Assembly (NCBI GenBank): GCA_023264015.1
Contig: JALQTJ010000006.1
Span: forward strand, 1 to 61,915
Length of the DNA: 61,915 nt
Direction of reading: 5' to 3'
From: Flavobacteriaceae bacterium
Lineage (GTDB): Bacteria > Bacteroidota > Bacteroidia > Flavobacteriales > Flavobacteriaceae
Positions 18,604 through 27,576 of the stretch are shown here, in pieces (position 1 is the first letter of the stretch; each line of letters starts with the position of its first letter). The notes below the pieces were generated by a model. The model searched no databases. It was not told the origin of the DNA and saw only the letters and a program-made list of their open reading frames with translations. Made by a program: the position numbers and the translations under genes.

Positions 18604-19848
18604 ATGGAAAAGCACAAGGAGTCAATGATGATGTCGCTCGGGTATAATCCCGAGTGGAGTGAAGGATCGGTCAAACCTCCGATTTTTCAGACCTCAACCT
18701 TTGGGTTCAAGACCGCCGAAGAGGGAAAGCGTTTTTTTGAAATTGCCTACGGAAAGTCACAGCTAGGCCCTGACGAACAGATGGGTTTGATCTACTCGAG
18801 GTTGAATAACCCGAATATGCAGATCCTTGAAGAACGCCTCGCGGTGCTCGAAGGAAGCGAAGATGCCGCCGCTTTTGAAAGTGGAATGAGTGCAATTTCG
18901 ACCGCGATGTTGGCCTACCTTAAGCCCAATGACGTCTTATTGATCAGCGATCAGGTTTACGGAGGAACTCACCACTTCGTCCATCACTTTTTAAAAGATA
19001 TCGGAGTTGAGGTGGTGGTATTATCGGCTATTGATGATGTTGCTACCATCATGTCTGAATTAAAGGATAAAAACTGTGTCGAACGGGTACGGATGATATA
19101 CACTGAAACGCCTGCCAATCCGACCGGAAAATTGATTGACCTTTCATTACTTGAGCAACTTAAAGCAGCATTAAATGAACATACGGCCCAGCCGGTAATC
19201 TCTGCCGTAGACAACACCTATCTTGGCCCAATTTGGCAAAACCCTATTGAACTCGGAACTGATTTGGTATGCTATTCAGCTACCAAGTTTCTCAATGGGC
19301 ACAGCGATGTGATCGCTGGTGCCGTTATGGGATCAAAAGAACATATCGCACCGGTTAAAGGTTTGCGCACCTTCTTAGGAGGCATGATTGCTCCTTACAC
19401 CGCATGGCTTCTTACTCGCAGTCTCGAAACCTTGCACGTACGCATGGATTACCAAACCAAAAATGCGGCTCAAATTGCTGAGTTTTTAGAGGCGCATAAA
19501 AAGGTAACCCGTGTGTACTTCCCAGGCTTACCCTCTATGGGAACGCGTCAAAATGCGATCTATAACAATCAATGTAAGGCTCCGGGCGCCATGATCAGCT
19601 TTGTAGTTCAGGGCGATGAAGCAGGTGCATTTCGATTTTTGAATGCCCTTAAACTGGTCAAATTAGCGGTGAGTTTAGGGAGTAACGAAAGTCTAGCGCA
19701 GCATCCGTTCTCAATGACACACGCCAATGTTCCTGACGATGAAAAACTCAGCACAGGGGTAGCCCTAGGCTTGGTGCGCCTCAGTGTAGGGATCGAGCAT
19801 GTTGAAGATCTGATCGACGATCTTTCTCAGGCTCTCGAGCAGGTCTAG
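18604..19848 (+). CDS. Cys/Met-metabolism PLP enzyme (cystathionine gamma-synthase / methionine gamma-lyase family)
   Basis: A 414-residue cytoplasmic fold-type I PLP enzyme. Family signs are the N-terminal VKPPIFQTSTFGFKTAEEG, IYSRLNNPNMQILEERLAVL with the phosphate-contacting Tyr/Arg pair, AAFESGMSAIS, TPANPTGKL, and CYSATKFLNGHSDVIAG carrying the Schiff-base lysine. The closing SLGSNESLAQHPFSMTHA corresponds to the family's SLGG.ES motif. The long insert FEIAYGKSQLGPDEQMGLIY near residues 40-58 is shared with a Bacteroidota subgroup annotated as cystathionine gamma-synthase family. It begins four bases after the BNR gene and is probably co-transcribed. Synthase, beta-lyase and gamma-lyase activities cannot be told apart here. 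Confidence 0.85.
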   Translation: MEKHKESMMMSLGYNPEWSEGSVKPPIFQTSTFGFKTAEEGKRFFEIAYGKSQLGPDEQMGLIYSRLNNPNMQILEERLAVLEGSEDAAAFESGMSAISTAMLAYLKPNDVLLISDQVYGGTHHFVHHFLKDIGVEVVVLSAIDDVATIMSELKDKNCVERVRMIYTETPANPTGKLIDLSLLEQLKAALNEHTAQPVISAVDNTYLGPIWQNPIELGTDLVCYSATKFLNGHSDVIAGAVMGSKEHIAPVKGLRTFLGGMIAPYTAWLLTRSLETLHVRMDYQTKNAAQIAEFLEAHKKVTRVYFPGLPSMGTRQNAIYNNQCKAPGAMISFVVQGDEAGAFRFLNALKLVKLAVSLGSNESLAQHPFSMTHANVPDDEKLSTGVALGLVRLSVGIEHVEDLIDDLSQALEQV

Positions 19849-19849
19849 T

Positions 19850-21094
19850 CTAAGCGGTTGAGGCAAGCTGCAGCATGGCTTGGGCAAACTGATCAATCTC
19901 GGTTTCTGAGGTGAAGACATTAGGAGTAATGCGGCATCCGTCTACACCAGCTCCTTCTATGGCTACGGTGAATATTCCGTAGGTGTCCATTAACTGCTTA
20001 GCCAATTCAGAGGCACGGATTGTTTTTAATCCGACATTGCCGATTCCGGCATAACGCTGCTGTTGAGCAGGGGTGTTCATGCGTATATTTTTGTGATCTC
20101 TCAAAGCCTCCATCCAACGCGTTGCCAATGCGCGTAGCCGTTCTTCTTTTCGCTGAGGCCCCAGTGCCTTGTAGTAGGTGATCGCGTGCTCAATAGCGAG
20201 GTCGTGATAGACCGGATGCGTTCCTTGGTGGCCAAAGCGTTGAATGCCATCAGTCATGCGATAGTCTTCTGTGAATAGAGGCCAAAGCGTTTCTTGATGT
20301 TTGGGGTTAATGTAGAGTAGTCCGCATCCCAGCGGGGTGGCCAACCATTTGTGTAAGCTTGAGCCGTAGTAGTCACAGCCAAGATCTTCAATAGTGAAAT
20401 CAAAATGTCCAATGCAATGTGCACCGTCAACGAGTACCTCTACCCCGTGGCCATGCGCCATATCACAGATTTTTTTGATGGGTAAAATGTGCCCGGTAAT
20501 ATTGACCATGTGCGAGACCAAGATGAGGCGTGTTTGAGGCTGAATTAGGGCTTCGTAATGTGCTACAATCTCTTCATCGCTCTCGGGATGCATTGGAATA
20601 TCAAGGTTGGTGATTGTTAGATCAAAGCGCTGCGCTACCTGGCGGATCATCTGTTGCATGGCTCCGTATTCTTGGTGAGCAAAGATGATGTGGTCGTCGG
20701 CCTTCCATGGGAGGCCTTTGATTACCGTATTCAAAGATTCGGTGGTATTACGAGTAAGAATCAGGCTTTCAGAAGAACAGCCAACGACTTCAGCTAAGGA
20801 TTGAACGATCCGCTTTTTGTCAGGAAATTGGTCGTTGCGCATATAGTGTGAACCGCGCACATTAATCGTTTCAATATGCTTTTGCAAGGCCTTAAGGGTA
20901 GGCTGAGGAATGATATTGTAATAGCCGCTTTCAAGATTAATGTAGTCTTCTGTAAGAAGGTAATCGGCCCTCACTTTGTCCCAAAACTCGGCATCTGTAT
21001 GAGTGTCTTCAAGCCAAGAAGGAATCCAAGGCCACTCTGTTCCAAGTCCGAGTCCGCCTAATCCGAGGAGTTGTAAGAAGCTGCGCTTGTCCAT
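19850..21094 (-). CDS. Exported class V aminotransferase-fold enzyme (isopenicillin N epimerase-like)
   Basis: A 414-residue PLP enzyme of the aminotransferase class V family. The N terminus MDKRSFLQLLGLGGLGLGTE looks like a Tat-type signal with K-R before a hydrophobic glycine-rich segment, similar to many Bacteroidota exported redox enzymes. Cofactor signs are TRNTTESLNTVIKGL near residue 125, LVDGAHCIGHFDF near residue 230 and DYYGSSLHKWLATPLGCGLL, with the PLP lysine in LHKW. The start at 21094 is chosen for the signal; upstream in-frame codons are in the divergent promoter region. It converges on the preceding gene with one base between stops and is divergent from the esterase gene, sharing a 76-base promoter region with TAACTAA repeats. 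Possible cysteine desulfurase or epimerase chemistry; substrate unknown. Confidence 0.8.
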   Translation of the reverse strand: MDKRSFLQLLGLGGLGLGTEWPWIPSWLEDTHTDAEFWDKVRADYLLTEDYINLESGYYNIIPQPTLKALQKHIETINVRGSHYMRNDQFPDKKRIVQSLAEVVGCSSESLILTRNTTESLNTVIKGLPWKADDHIIFAHQEYGAMQQMIRQVAQRFDLTITNLDIPMHPESDEEIVAHYEALIQPQTRLILVSHMVNITGHILPIKKICDMAHGHGVEVLVDGAHCIGHFDFTIEDLGCDYYGSSLHKWLATPLGCGLLYINPKHQETLWPLFTEDYRMTDGIQRFGHQGTHPVYHDLAIEHAITYYKALGPQRKEERLRALATRWMEALRDHKNIRMNTPAQQQRYAGIGNVGLKTIRASELAKQLMDTYGIFTVAIEGAGVDGCRITPNVFTSETEIDQFAQAMLQLASTA

Positions 21095-21126
21095 AATTTG
21101 ATCTGTTTTGAATAGTGCTCCTGAGC

Positions 21127-21170
21127 AATTAGTTACTATATTAACTAAATCAACTGATTTATAACTAATT
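21127..21170. promoter_or_regulatory. Repeated TAACTAA operator-like sites between divergent genes
   Basis: The 76-base gap between the class V aminotransferase (leftward) and the esterase (rightward) holds AATTAGTTA at 21127-21135, TAACTAA at 21142-21148 and TAACTAATT at 21162-21170. The first two form an inverted repeat (TTAGTTA/TAACTAA) around CTATAT; the first and third are exact 9-base reverse complements, the last ending at the esterase start codon. Such an arrangement could hold a dimeric regulator acting on both genes. Confidence 0.5.
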
Positions 21171-22898
21171 ATGAAACAAATTGCCCAAACTTTTACGATG
21201 GTATTGAGTGGATTAGTGGCCTTAGCAGGCTGTGCCAACCCCGCGCCTTCAATCACCATTACTTATGACGATTCTTTAGGAAGTGACGGTTTTGACGGAA
21301 GGTTACTGGTATTGATCGGAACAGACGCTGAGCGCGAACCCCGGTTTCAAATCAATGACTCAGACCAGACCGGAATCGTCTTTGGAGTAGATGTTGAAGG
21401 TTGGATGCCCGGTGAAACCATAAGCATTGATCCGACTACCTTTGCCTATCCTGTGGGTAGCGTGGCAGACATTCCTGCCGGTGAATACACGATTCAAGCG
21501 CTGTTGCACAAATACGAAACCTTTAACCTTTCAACAGGTCACACGGTTAAGCTCCCTATGGATCAAGGAGAGGGGCAGCATTGGAACATTAGCCCTAAGA
21601 ACATCTATAGTGTTCCGGTTCAGGCAACTTTAGGGAGTGGAGCTTCGGTCGCCCTGAACATCACCGAAGAGATTCTGCCGATCGAACCCGCCGCAGATAC
21701 AGAATACATAAAACACATCAAGATTGAGAGTGAGCTGCTCACCGAATTCTGGGGTAGACCCATGCATCTGCAGGCCAATGTATTGGTGCCGCACGGATTT
21801 GATCCCGATAGCGATACGCAGTACCCTCTAATGATTTTTCACGGTCATTTTCCGAAGACTTTTGGAGGATTTAGAACCGAACCTCCTACGGCAGACCCTG
21901 ACGATGGGGTATTCAATAGCCGCTTTGGTATTACGGGCTACGAATACATTCAGCAAAAAGAAGCTTACGACCTCTACCAGCAGTGGACCTCTGAAGATTT
22001 TCCGCGTTTTATTGCCATCGAGATTCAACACCAGAATCCGTACTACGACGATTCGTATGCCGTGAATTCGGCGAATCTAGGACCCTATGGTGATGCTATA
22101 ACCTATGAACTCATTCCGCATATAGAGGCGCTCTATAACGGTGTGGGCGAAGGTTGGGGACGTTTTGTTTACGGCGGATCAACCGGTGGATGGGAGGCAC
22201 TTGCGGTGCAGGTGTTCTATCCGACCGAATACAACGGTGCCTTTGCGGCATGCCCTGACCCGATTGACTTTAGAGCCTATACCGCGGTGAATCTATACGA
22301 AGACGAGAATGCCTATTATACCGATGGGCCTTTTAGAAAGACGCTCAGACCGGGTATGCGAGATGGTAAAGGAATGCTCAAGTCAAGTCTACGAGACATG
22401 AATTATCGTGAGCTGGCCTTAGGAACCAACGGACGTTCAGGTGACCAGTGGGACATTTGGCAGGCCGTATATTCTCCGGCCGGCGAAAACGGTTACCCCA
22501 AACCGATCTGGGACAAACAATCGGGAGCCATTGACCGCGATGTGGCTAATTATTGGAAAGAGAATTACGATTTGCGCCATATCATGGAGCGTGATTGGGA
22601 GAAATTGGGCCCAGACCTCAAAGGAAAAATCTTCTTGTACTGCGGTGACATGGACAATTACTACCTGAACAATGCCGTTAAACTTACCGAAGACTTTTTA
22701 GAGTCTACCACCAACCCGTATTACGAGGGTGAGGTCGATTATGGCGATGGTGCAGAGCACTGCTGGAACGGCGATCAAGAGAATCCTAACCACATCTCTA
22801 GGTTGCGTTACAATACCATGTACTTGCCTAAGATCACCCAGCGTCTGAAAGAGACCGCCCCTAAAAACAACCGTTTAAAAAATTGGAAGCTCAATTAA
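21171..22898 (+). CDS. Exported alpha/beta-hydrolase esterase-like lipoprotein
   Basis: A 575-residue lipoprotein (lipobox LALAGC at about residue 21) with an N-terminal beta-rich domain of about 170 residues and a C-terminal alpha/beta-hydrolase domain of the putative esterase (esterase D-like) group. The nucleophile motif is YGGSTGGWEALA at about residue 335, with Ser between glycines; DMDNYY and GDGAEHCWNGDQ near the end supply candidate acid and His of the triad. An HGHF stretch after PLMIFHGH is a candidate oxyanion-hole region. It starts right after the TAACTAA operator sites and is followed one base later by the M28 peptidase, so the pair form an operon of exported hydrolases. Substrate unknown; feruloyl- or acyl-ester cleavage is typical for the fold. 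Confidence 0.77.
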   Translation: MKQIAQTFTMVLSGLVALAGCANPAPSITITYDDSLGSDGFDGRLLVLIGTDAEREPRFQINDSDQTGIVFGVDVEGWMPGETISIDPTTFAYPVGSVADIPAGEYTIQALLHKYETFNLSTGHTVKLPMDQGEGQHWNISPKNIYSVPVQATLGSGASVALNITEEILPIEPAADTEYIKHIKIESELLTEFWGRPMHLQANVLVPHGFDPDSDTQYPLMIFHGHFPKTFGGFRTEPPTADPDDGVFNSRFGITGYEYIQQKEAYDLYQQWTSEDFPRFIAIEIQHQNPYYDDSYAVNSANLGPYGDAITYELIPHIEALYNGVGEGWGRFVYGGSTGGWEALAVQVFYPTEYNGAFAACPDPIDFRAYTAVNLYEDENAYYTDGPFRKTLRPGMRDGKGMLKSSLRDMNYRELALGTNGRSGDQWDIWQAVYSPAGENGYPKPIWDKQSGAIDRDVANYWKENYDLRHIMERDWEKLGPDLKGKIFLYCGDMDNYYLNNAVKLTEDFLESTTNPYYEGEVDYGDGAEHCWNGDQENPNHISRLRYNTMYLPKITQRLKETAPKNNRLKNWKLN

Positions 22899-22899
22899 A

Positions 22900-24972
22900 A
22901 TGAAGAAATCGATTCTATTGATAGTAGCAGCCCTGACGCTAAATACAGCACTTCAGGCTCAAGAAAATGCGCAACATGTTGAAGATGTATTTGCTTCTTC
23001 AATCGACGCCTCTCGATTTAAAGCGCATTTACAGAAACTAACTGAGCGCCCTCACGTGGCGGGTAGTGCGACCAACGAAGAGGTGCAGCGCTATATGACT
23101 TCAGTTATGGAGGCTGCGGGCTTAGACGTAAAATCATACCCCTATGACGTCTATCTACCGGCGACACCAGGCGAATCATTCGTAGAGATTGTTACCCCTG
23201 TGCGCCAGACTTTGACGCAACAAGAAGACGTACTTGAAGAAGACCCTTTCTCTTCAGACGAACTACTCTGGAAGGGGTGGAATTCGTTCTCTGGAAGTGG
23301 AGATGTGACAGCTGAGGTGGTTTACGTGAACTACGGAACGCGTGAAGATTTCGAGCAATTGAAGCAACTTGGCGTTTCTTTAAACGGAAAGATTGCTCTA
23401 GCCCGCTATGGTGGAAACTTCAGAGGCTCTAAAGCCAAGTTTGCTGAAGCTAATGGCGCGGCCGGACTACTCATCTATTCAGACCCGAAAGACAACGGAT
23501 ATGCACGAGGTTTGGGATATCCTGAAGGACCCTACTTTAATGCGTCAACTATACAAAGAGGTTCTCTGCTTACCGTAGATTTTACAGGAGATCCGTTGAC
23601 TCCCTATGAGCCGGCGCTTCCGCTTGACGGAAAGAAGAAGATCAAAAGACTCAACCCGTCTGAGGTAGGCCTACACACTATTCCAGTACTGCCGATCGCC
23701 TATGGTGAGGCACAAAAAATCATGAGTCAGATGACCGGAACTCCTGTTCCACTGGCTTGGCAAGGAGGCTTGCCCTTCACCTATCGCTTAGAGGGTGGAG
23801 CGCATCTCAAGGTACGTGTGAAGGTCGACCAACCTATTAATTATACGCGAGTTGCCAATGTGGTGGGTACCTTAAAAGGTGCGGAGCTTCCGGACGAGTG
23901 GATCATCTTGGGTTGCCATTTTGATGCCTGGGGATTTGGTGCCACCGATCCGAATAGCGGAACGGCAATGCTTTTAAGCTTGAGCGAGAGTCTTGGTAAA
24001 TTGGCGGCGCAGGGATACCGACCTAAACGTTCGATTATGATCGCCCATTGGGATGCAGAAGAGCACGGAGTTATCGGTTCTTCAGAGTGGGTAGAACAGT
24101 TGAGCGATGAGCTTGGGGCCAAGGCTATTGCCTATATGAACTTTGACGGAGGGGTTTCAGGAAAGAATTTTGGAGCCTCAGCATCACCGACCTTGAAGCG
24201 TCTGATTACCGAGGCTTCGAAGGAGGTAAACTATCCGTATACCGATCAGTCGCTCTACGAATTCTGGAGACGTGACGCAGACGAGCCGCGCATCGGTAAC
24301 CTCGGGGGTGGATCAGATCACATTGCCTTTTATATGCATGTGGGGGTGCCTTCTCTCAGTGGGGGAGCAGGAGGTCCCACTGCCTACCATTCTAATTACG
24401 ATAGCTATCATTACTATTCGACCTTTGTCGATCCTGAATTTCAGATGGGTCCGACAATCGAGCACCTTGCAGGTCTAATGGCGCTGCGCCTATCCAATCG
24501 CTCTGTGATCGATTACGACCTAATGCGCTATGCGGTCGATTTAAACAGCCATTTTTCTTCTGCCGAGAAAAAGGTCAAAACTTACCATAATGAATTCAAA
24601 GGATTCACCGCCTCTAAACGAGCGTTGGTATCGCTAGAAGACGCTGCCCAATCACTCGCAGAGACCTTAGATCAAGTGTCATCAGAAGCTATTTCGAAGA
24701 AGGCCTTGAGAGCGATCAATTCCCAATTAATCGCTCTTGAGAAGAGCTTCATCGAAGAAAAAGGCATGGATTACGGCGCGTGGTACCGTTCGCTTTACGC
24801 CTCAACTGACCCGTTTAGCGGATATGCCTCATGGATGCTTCCGGGAATAGAGTACGAGGTAGCACTCAAGCGCAGTGAAAACCTTGAGGCTTGGGATGTT
24901 CGCTATGCAGCGGCAATCGATCGTCTCACTTCAAAAATGAATGCATTAAAAGACTATTTAGGGCAGTTATAA
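22900..24972 (+). CDS. Exported M28-family aminopeptidase/carboxypeptidase (GCPII-like)
   Basis: A 690-residue zinc peptidase with signal peptide MKKSILLIVAALTLNTALQA, a PA insert domain (LNGKIALARYGGNFRGSKAK near residue 170), the M28 catalytic domain and a helical C-terminal dimerisation-like domain, the same order as glutamate carboxypeptidase II and transferrin receptor. Di-zinc ligands can be read off: His in CHFDAWGFG (about 340), Asp in GATDPNSGTA (about 349), Glu-Glu in WDAEEHGVIG (about 386), Asp in NFDGGVSG (about 414) and His in AYHSNYDSY (about 496). It follows the esterase gene by one base. It would trim peptides in the periplasm or outside; exo-specificity cannot be read from sequence. 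Confidence 0.9.
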   Translation: MKKSILLIVAALTLNTALQAQENAQHVEDVFASSIDASRFKAHLQKLTERPHVAGSATNEEVQRYMTSVMEAAGLDVKSYPYDVYLPATPGESFVEIVTPVRQTLTQQEDVLEEDPFSSDELLWKGWNSFSGSGDVTAEVVYVNYGTREDFEQLKQLGVSLNGKIALARYGGNFRGSKAKFAEANGAAGLLIYSDPKDNGYARGLGYPEGPYFNASTIQRGSLLTVDFTGDPLTPYEPALPLDGKKKIKRLNPSEVGLHTIPVLPIAYGEAQKIMSQMTGTPVPLAWQGGLPFTYRLEGGAHLKVRVKVDQPINYTRVANVVGTLKGAELPDEWIILGCHFDAWGFGATDPNSGTAMLLSLSESLGKLAAQGYRPKRSIMIAHWDAEEHGVIGSSEWVEQLSDELGAKAIAYMNFDGGVSGKNFGASASPTLKRLITEASKEVNYPYTDQSLYEFWRRDADEPRIGNLGGGSDHIAFYMHVGVPSLSGGAGGPTAYHSNYDSYHYYSTFVDPEFQMGPTIEHLAGLMALRLSNRSVIDYDLMRYAVDLNSHFSSAEKKVKTYHNEFKGFTASKRALVSLEDAAQSLAETLDQVSSEAISKKALRAINSQLIALEKSFIEEKGMDYGAWYRSLYASTDPFSGYASWMLPGIEYEVALKRSENLEAWDVRYAAAIDRLTSKMNALKDYLGQL

Positions 24973-24976
24973 TCCT

Positions 24977-26581
24977 TTAACGTGTAGCACCAGAGCCTTT
25001 CACGAATCTTCCGGGGAAGGCTCCTGTGTGTTCACCTTCTTTCAGCACCTGCGCCCCATTGACCCAAACTTCACTTACCCCAGTAGCGTATTGTAAAGGC
25101 TCGTCAAAGGTCGCATGATCGGTGACCGCCTCTGGGTCGAAAAGTACGAGGTCGGCATAGTAACCTTCTTTAAGAAGTCCTCTTTTTGCAATACCAAGAT
25201 TAGTGGCCGGAAGGTGAGATAGTTTTCGAACCGCCTCTTCTAGTGAAAGTAAGCCTTCATCTCTTGAGAACTTTCCGAGTACACGGATGAAACTACCGAA
25301 CGCTCTCGGATGGGTTCTGAAGTTTTTGCTGATATCAGAGTACGATCCGGCGTCTGAAGAGAATGAAACCCAAGGGAGCTGAACCTTTTTGCGAATATTG
25401 TCTTCAGACATACTGAAGTATATGCATTGGATTCGGCTGTCGTCTTCTACCGCTAGATCGACGATCGTTTCTTCAGGAGGTGTTCCTCTTTCTGCACTGA
25501 CTTCTGCAATCGTTTTTCCGCGGTATTTGGCGTCCATTTCGGGCTTGTTGAATCCGACCATCAAAATGCCATCTGCAGGTTGTTCTTCAAGTTCTCTTCG
25601 GATGTCAGCTAATAGGCGCGGACGCACCTTAGGGTCTTGCATGCGATTCATCCACGCGCGATGACCTCCTTCTTGAACCCAAGTTGGAATCACTCCAGTA
25701 AGACCTGTAGAACTCGCGTTATAGGTATACATATCGGCGGATATTTTAAGTCCCTCAGCTTGAGCCCGCTCAACCCTTGCAATAACAGAGTCTAGCAAAT
25801 GCCAGTTGCTTTGCCTTGAGGCCTTGAGGTGATAGATTTCGGCCGGAACTTGAGCTTCACGTGCCACCGTTAGTAGTTCGTCGAGGGCCTCGAGAATGGC
25901 GCGACCTTCACTGCGCATATGAGAGATGTAACGACCGTTGTAAGGAGCTGCAGCCTTGTTTAGAAAAACCAGTTCTTCGGTATCTGCATAATCTGCCGGG
26001 GCATAGATTAGCGATGAGCCAATGCCAATTGCTCCTTCTTGCATAGAAGTCTCGACGATTTCTTTCATCGCCATGTATTCTTCAGGGGTTGCCTTTCTGT
26101 TTTCGTACCCTACCGTTTGAACGCGTACTGTTGTTGCACCTAGATAAGAGGCAACATTAGTCGACACCCCATTATCTTCTAGGGCGGTCATAGCCTGACC
26201 AAAACTTTGATAATCCTCTGCTCCGGGCGTACCGGTTGGACCAGGTGATCGACCTTCTCCGAATACTTCTAAGGTAACCCCTTGCTTTAGGTCGCTAAGT
26301 GAGCGGCCGTCTTCAAGCAGCGAATCATATGCCCAACTTAGCATATTGATGAATCCAGGACTCAACACTTTGCCTTCGGCATTGAGTTCTTGTGCAGCAG
26401 TAAATGCGATGGGTTCGCCCACATAGGCGATGGTATCTGCATTTACCCCAACCATTCCAGTGTAGCGCGCATCACCGCTTCCGTCGATAATGGTAGCGTT
26501 TGAGATAACGAGATCAAAGGCTTGCGGTTGGCTGCAGGCGGTTAGCAATACAATGCTGAAAAGAAGAAATAAGCGGTTCAT
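24977..26581 (-). CDS. D-aminoacylase-like amidohydrolase lipoprotein with altered metal site
   Basis: A 534-residue lipoprotein (MNRLFLLFSIVLLTACS) of the N-acyl-D-amino-acid deacylase branch of the amidohydrolase superfamily: composite beta domain, TIM barrel and closing PEAVTDHATFDEPLQYATGV. The first barrel strand reads SPGFINMLSWAYDSLL where active relatives have an HxH pair, and VTLEVFGEGRS stands where the D-aminoacylase metal-binding Cys is found. Later ligands look present: His in ISHMRSEG and EIYHLKAS and Asp in FSSDAGS. So a one-metal or altered chemistry is likely. ATG 26581 starts the signal peptide; the TTG at 26587 is not needed. It converges on the M28 gene with four bases between stops. 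D-amino-acid or peptidoglycan-derived amides are possible substrates. Confidence 0.8.
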   Translation of the reverse strand: MNRLFLLFSIVLLTACSQPQAFDLVISNATIIDGSGDARYTGMVGVNADTIAYVGEPIAFTAAQELNAEGKVLSPGFINMLSWAYDSLLEDGRSLSDLKQGVTLEVFGEGRSPGPTGTPGAEDYQSFGQAMTALEDNGVSTNVASYLGATTVRVQTVGYENRKATPEEYMAMKEIVETSMQEGAIGIGSSLIYAPADYADTEELVFLNKAAAPYNGRYISHMRSEGRAILEALDELLTVAREAQVPAEIYHLKASRQSNWHLLDSVIARVERAQAEGLKISADMYTYNASSTGLTGVIPTWVQEGGHRAWMNRMQDPKVRPRLLADIRRELEEQPADGILMVGFNKPEMDAKYRGKTIAEVSAERGTPPEETIVDLAVEDDSRIQCIYFSMSEDNIRKKVQLPWVSFSSDAGSYSDISKNFRTHPRAFGSFIRVLGKFSRDEGLLSLEEAVRKLSHLPATNLGIAKRGLLKEGYYADLVLFDPEAVTDHATFDEPLQYATGVSEVWVNGAQVLKEGEHTGAFPGRFVKGSGATR

Positions 26582-26658
26582 AGGCAAGGATTTAGAGTTT
26601 CAAAATACTAAAAAGCAAAGTTGTATTAATGCGCTATGGAAAAAATCACCTTCAGGAG

Positions 26659-26666
26659 TATCTTTG
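26659..26666 (+). promoter_or_regulatory. Candidate -7 promoter box for the GroES-like gene
   Basis: TATCTTTG fits the Bacteroidota TAnnTTTG -7 consensus exactly and ends 12 bases before the ATG at 26679, giving a leader of only a few bases (or about 20 if translation starts at 26691). No convincing TTG -33 element is seen at the usual distance. Confidence 0.5.
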
Positions 26667-26678
26667 AAATAAGGTTGA

Positions 26679-27059
26679 ATGAATTTCGAAATGAAGGATT
26701 ATAACGCATTAGATCGCATACAGGTGATTGGCGATCGGGTTTTAGTGAAACCCAGAAAAGAATCTGAGCGCACCGAGAGTGGATTGTATTTACCTCCTGG
26801 TGTGAAAGAGAAAGAGAAGATTCAATACGGATACATAGTGCGTTCTGGACCAGGTTACCCTATCCCCAATGCGCCAGATGAGGGAGAACCGTGGAAGTTA
26901 GATAACGAAAAGGTCAATTATGTGCCTTTGCAAGTACGAGAGGGAGACCTTGCGGTATTCTTACAACACTCAGCCTTTGAAGTCCAATACAAAGGCGAAA
27001 AATACTTTATCGTTCCTCAGTCTGCCATTTTGATGATTGAGCGCGACGACGATCTATAA
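26679..27059 (+). CDS. Divergent GroES-family co-chaperonin-like protein
   Basis: A 126-residue protein of the Cpn10/GroES fold: IQVIGDRVLVKPRKESERTE with the family start strand and mobile-loop region, SGLYLPPGVKEKEKIQYGYI, and the closing strand KYFIVPQSAILMI. It is about 30 residues longer than ordinary GroES (about 95) through a middle insertion (GYPIPNAPDEGEPWKLDNEK) and stands alone without groL, so it is probably a second, specialised co-chaperone. An alternative in-frame start at 26691 would remove MNFE. An exact -7 box lies at 26659-26666, and the GNAT gene follows after seven bases. Confidence 0.82.
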   Translation: MNFEMKDYNALDRIQVIGDRVLVKPRKESERTESGLYLPPGVKEKEKIQYGYIVRSGPGYPIPNAPDEGEPWKLDNEKVNYVPLQVREGDLAVFLQHSAFEVQYKGEKYFIVPQSAILMIERDDDL

Positions 27060-27066
27060 CGAGTTG

Positions 27067-27576
27067 ATGGCATCAGCAGTTCATCTTTCTTTGATTACCT
27101 CTGGTGAAGAGGTCGCGTTGCTCGAAGCATTTGCGGCTGAAATATGGCGCGAACACTACCCGCCGATTATCGGAAAAGACAAGGTCGAATTCATGCTTGA
27201 AAAGTTTCAGTCTACAGAAGCACTTTTGACCCAGATTGAAGAAGGCATGCAACTGTTCTGGATTACTGTTGAAGGAGAGCAGGCTGGATACGCGGCCATT
27301 AAATCTCAAGAGACCCCCTATTTGTTTGTCAGTAAATTCTATGTCCACAAGACCTTTAGAGGTCGAGGTATCGGAAAGCAGGCGATGCAGTTGCTGAGAG
27401 TTAAGGCGGCTGAGATGCGTTTAAACGGATTAGAACTTACAGTCAATAAGAACAACGATACAGCTATTCAATTCTATGAGGCCTTGGGTTTTGAAAATAT
27501 CAAAGCTCAAAAAGTAGCTATCGGAGGCGGATTTTACATGGACGATTACGTGATGCGACTCAGCGGGATTCGTTAG
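27067..27576 (+). CDS. GNAT-family N-acetyltransferase
   Basis: A 169-residue protein with the GNAT fold. The acetyl-CoA pyrophosphate loop is seen in FYVHKTFRGRGIGKQAMQLL (Q/R-x-x-G-x-G/A type) at about residues 96-115, and motif B in NDTAIQFYEALGFENI. The early LWREHYPPIIG-like segment (IWREHYPPIIGKDKVEFML) is common to a phylum-wide subgroup. ATG 27067 is chosen over upstream codons because those overlap the GroES-like gene. It probably shares that gene's transcript. The acyl acceptor is unknown. Its 3' end overlaps the convergent VOC gene by 17 bases. Confidence 0.87.
   Translation: MASAVHLSLITSGEEVALLEAFAAEIWREHYPPIIGKDKVEFMLEKFQSTEALLTQIEEGMQLFWITVEGEQAGYAAIKSQETPYLFVSKFYVHKTFRGRGIGKQAMQLLRVKAAEMRLNGLELTVNKNNDTAIQFYEALGFENIKAQKVAIGGGFYMDDYVMRLSGIR

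Noticed and set aside
26490-26672. Small rightward open frame across the amidohydrolase start and the GroES-like promoter
   Set aside because: It overlaps a secure signal-peptide region and the -7 box, and its sequence has no recognisable feature.
27560-27576. 17-base overlap between GNAT and VOC gene ends as a regulatory antisense device
   Set aside because: Short convergent overlaps of stop regions are common in compact genomes and nothing else marks this one.
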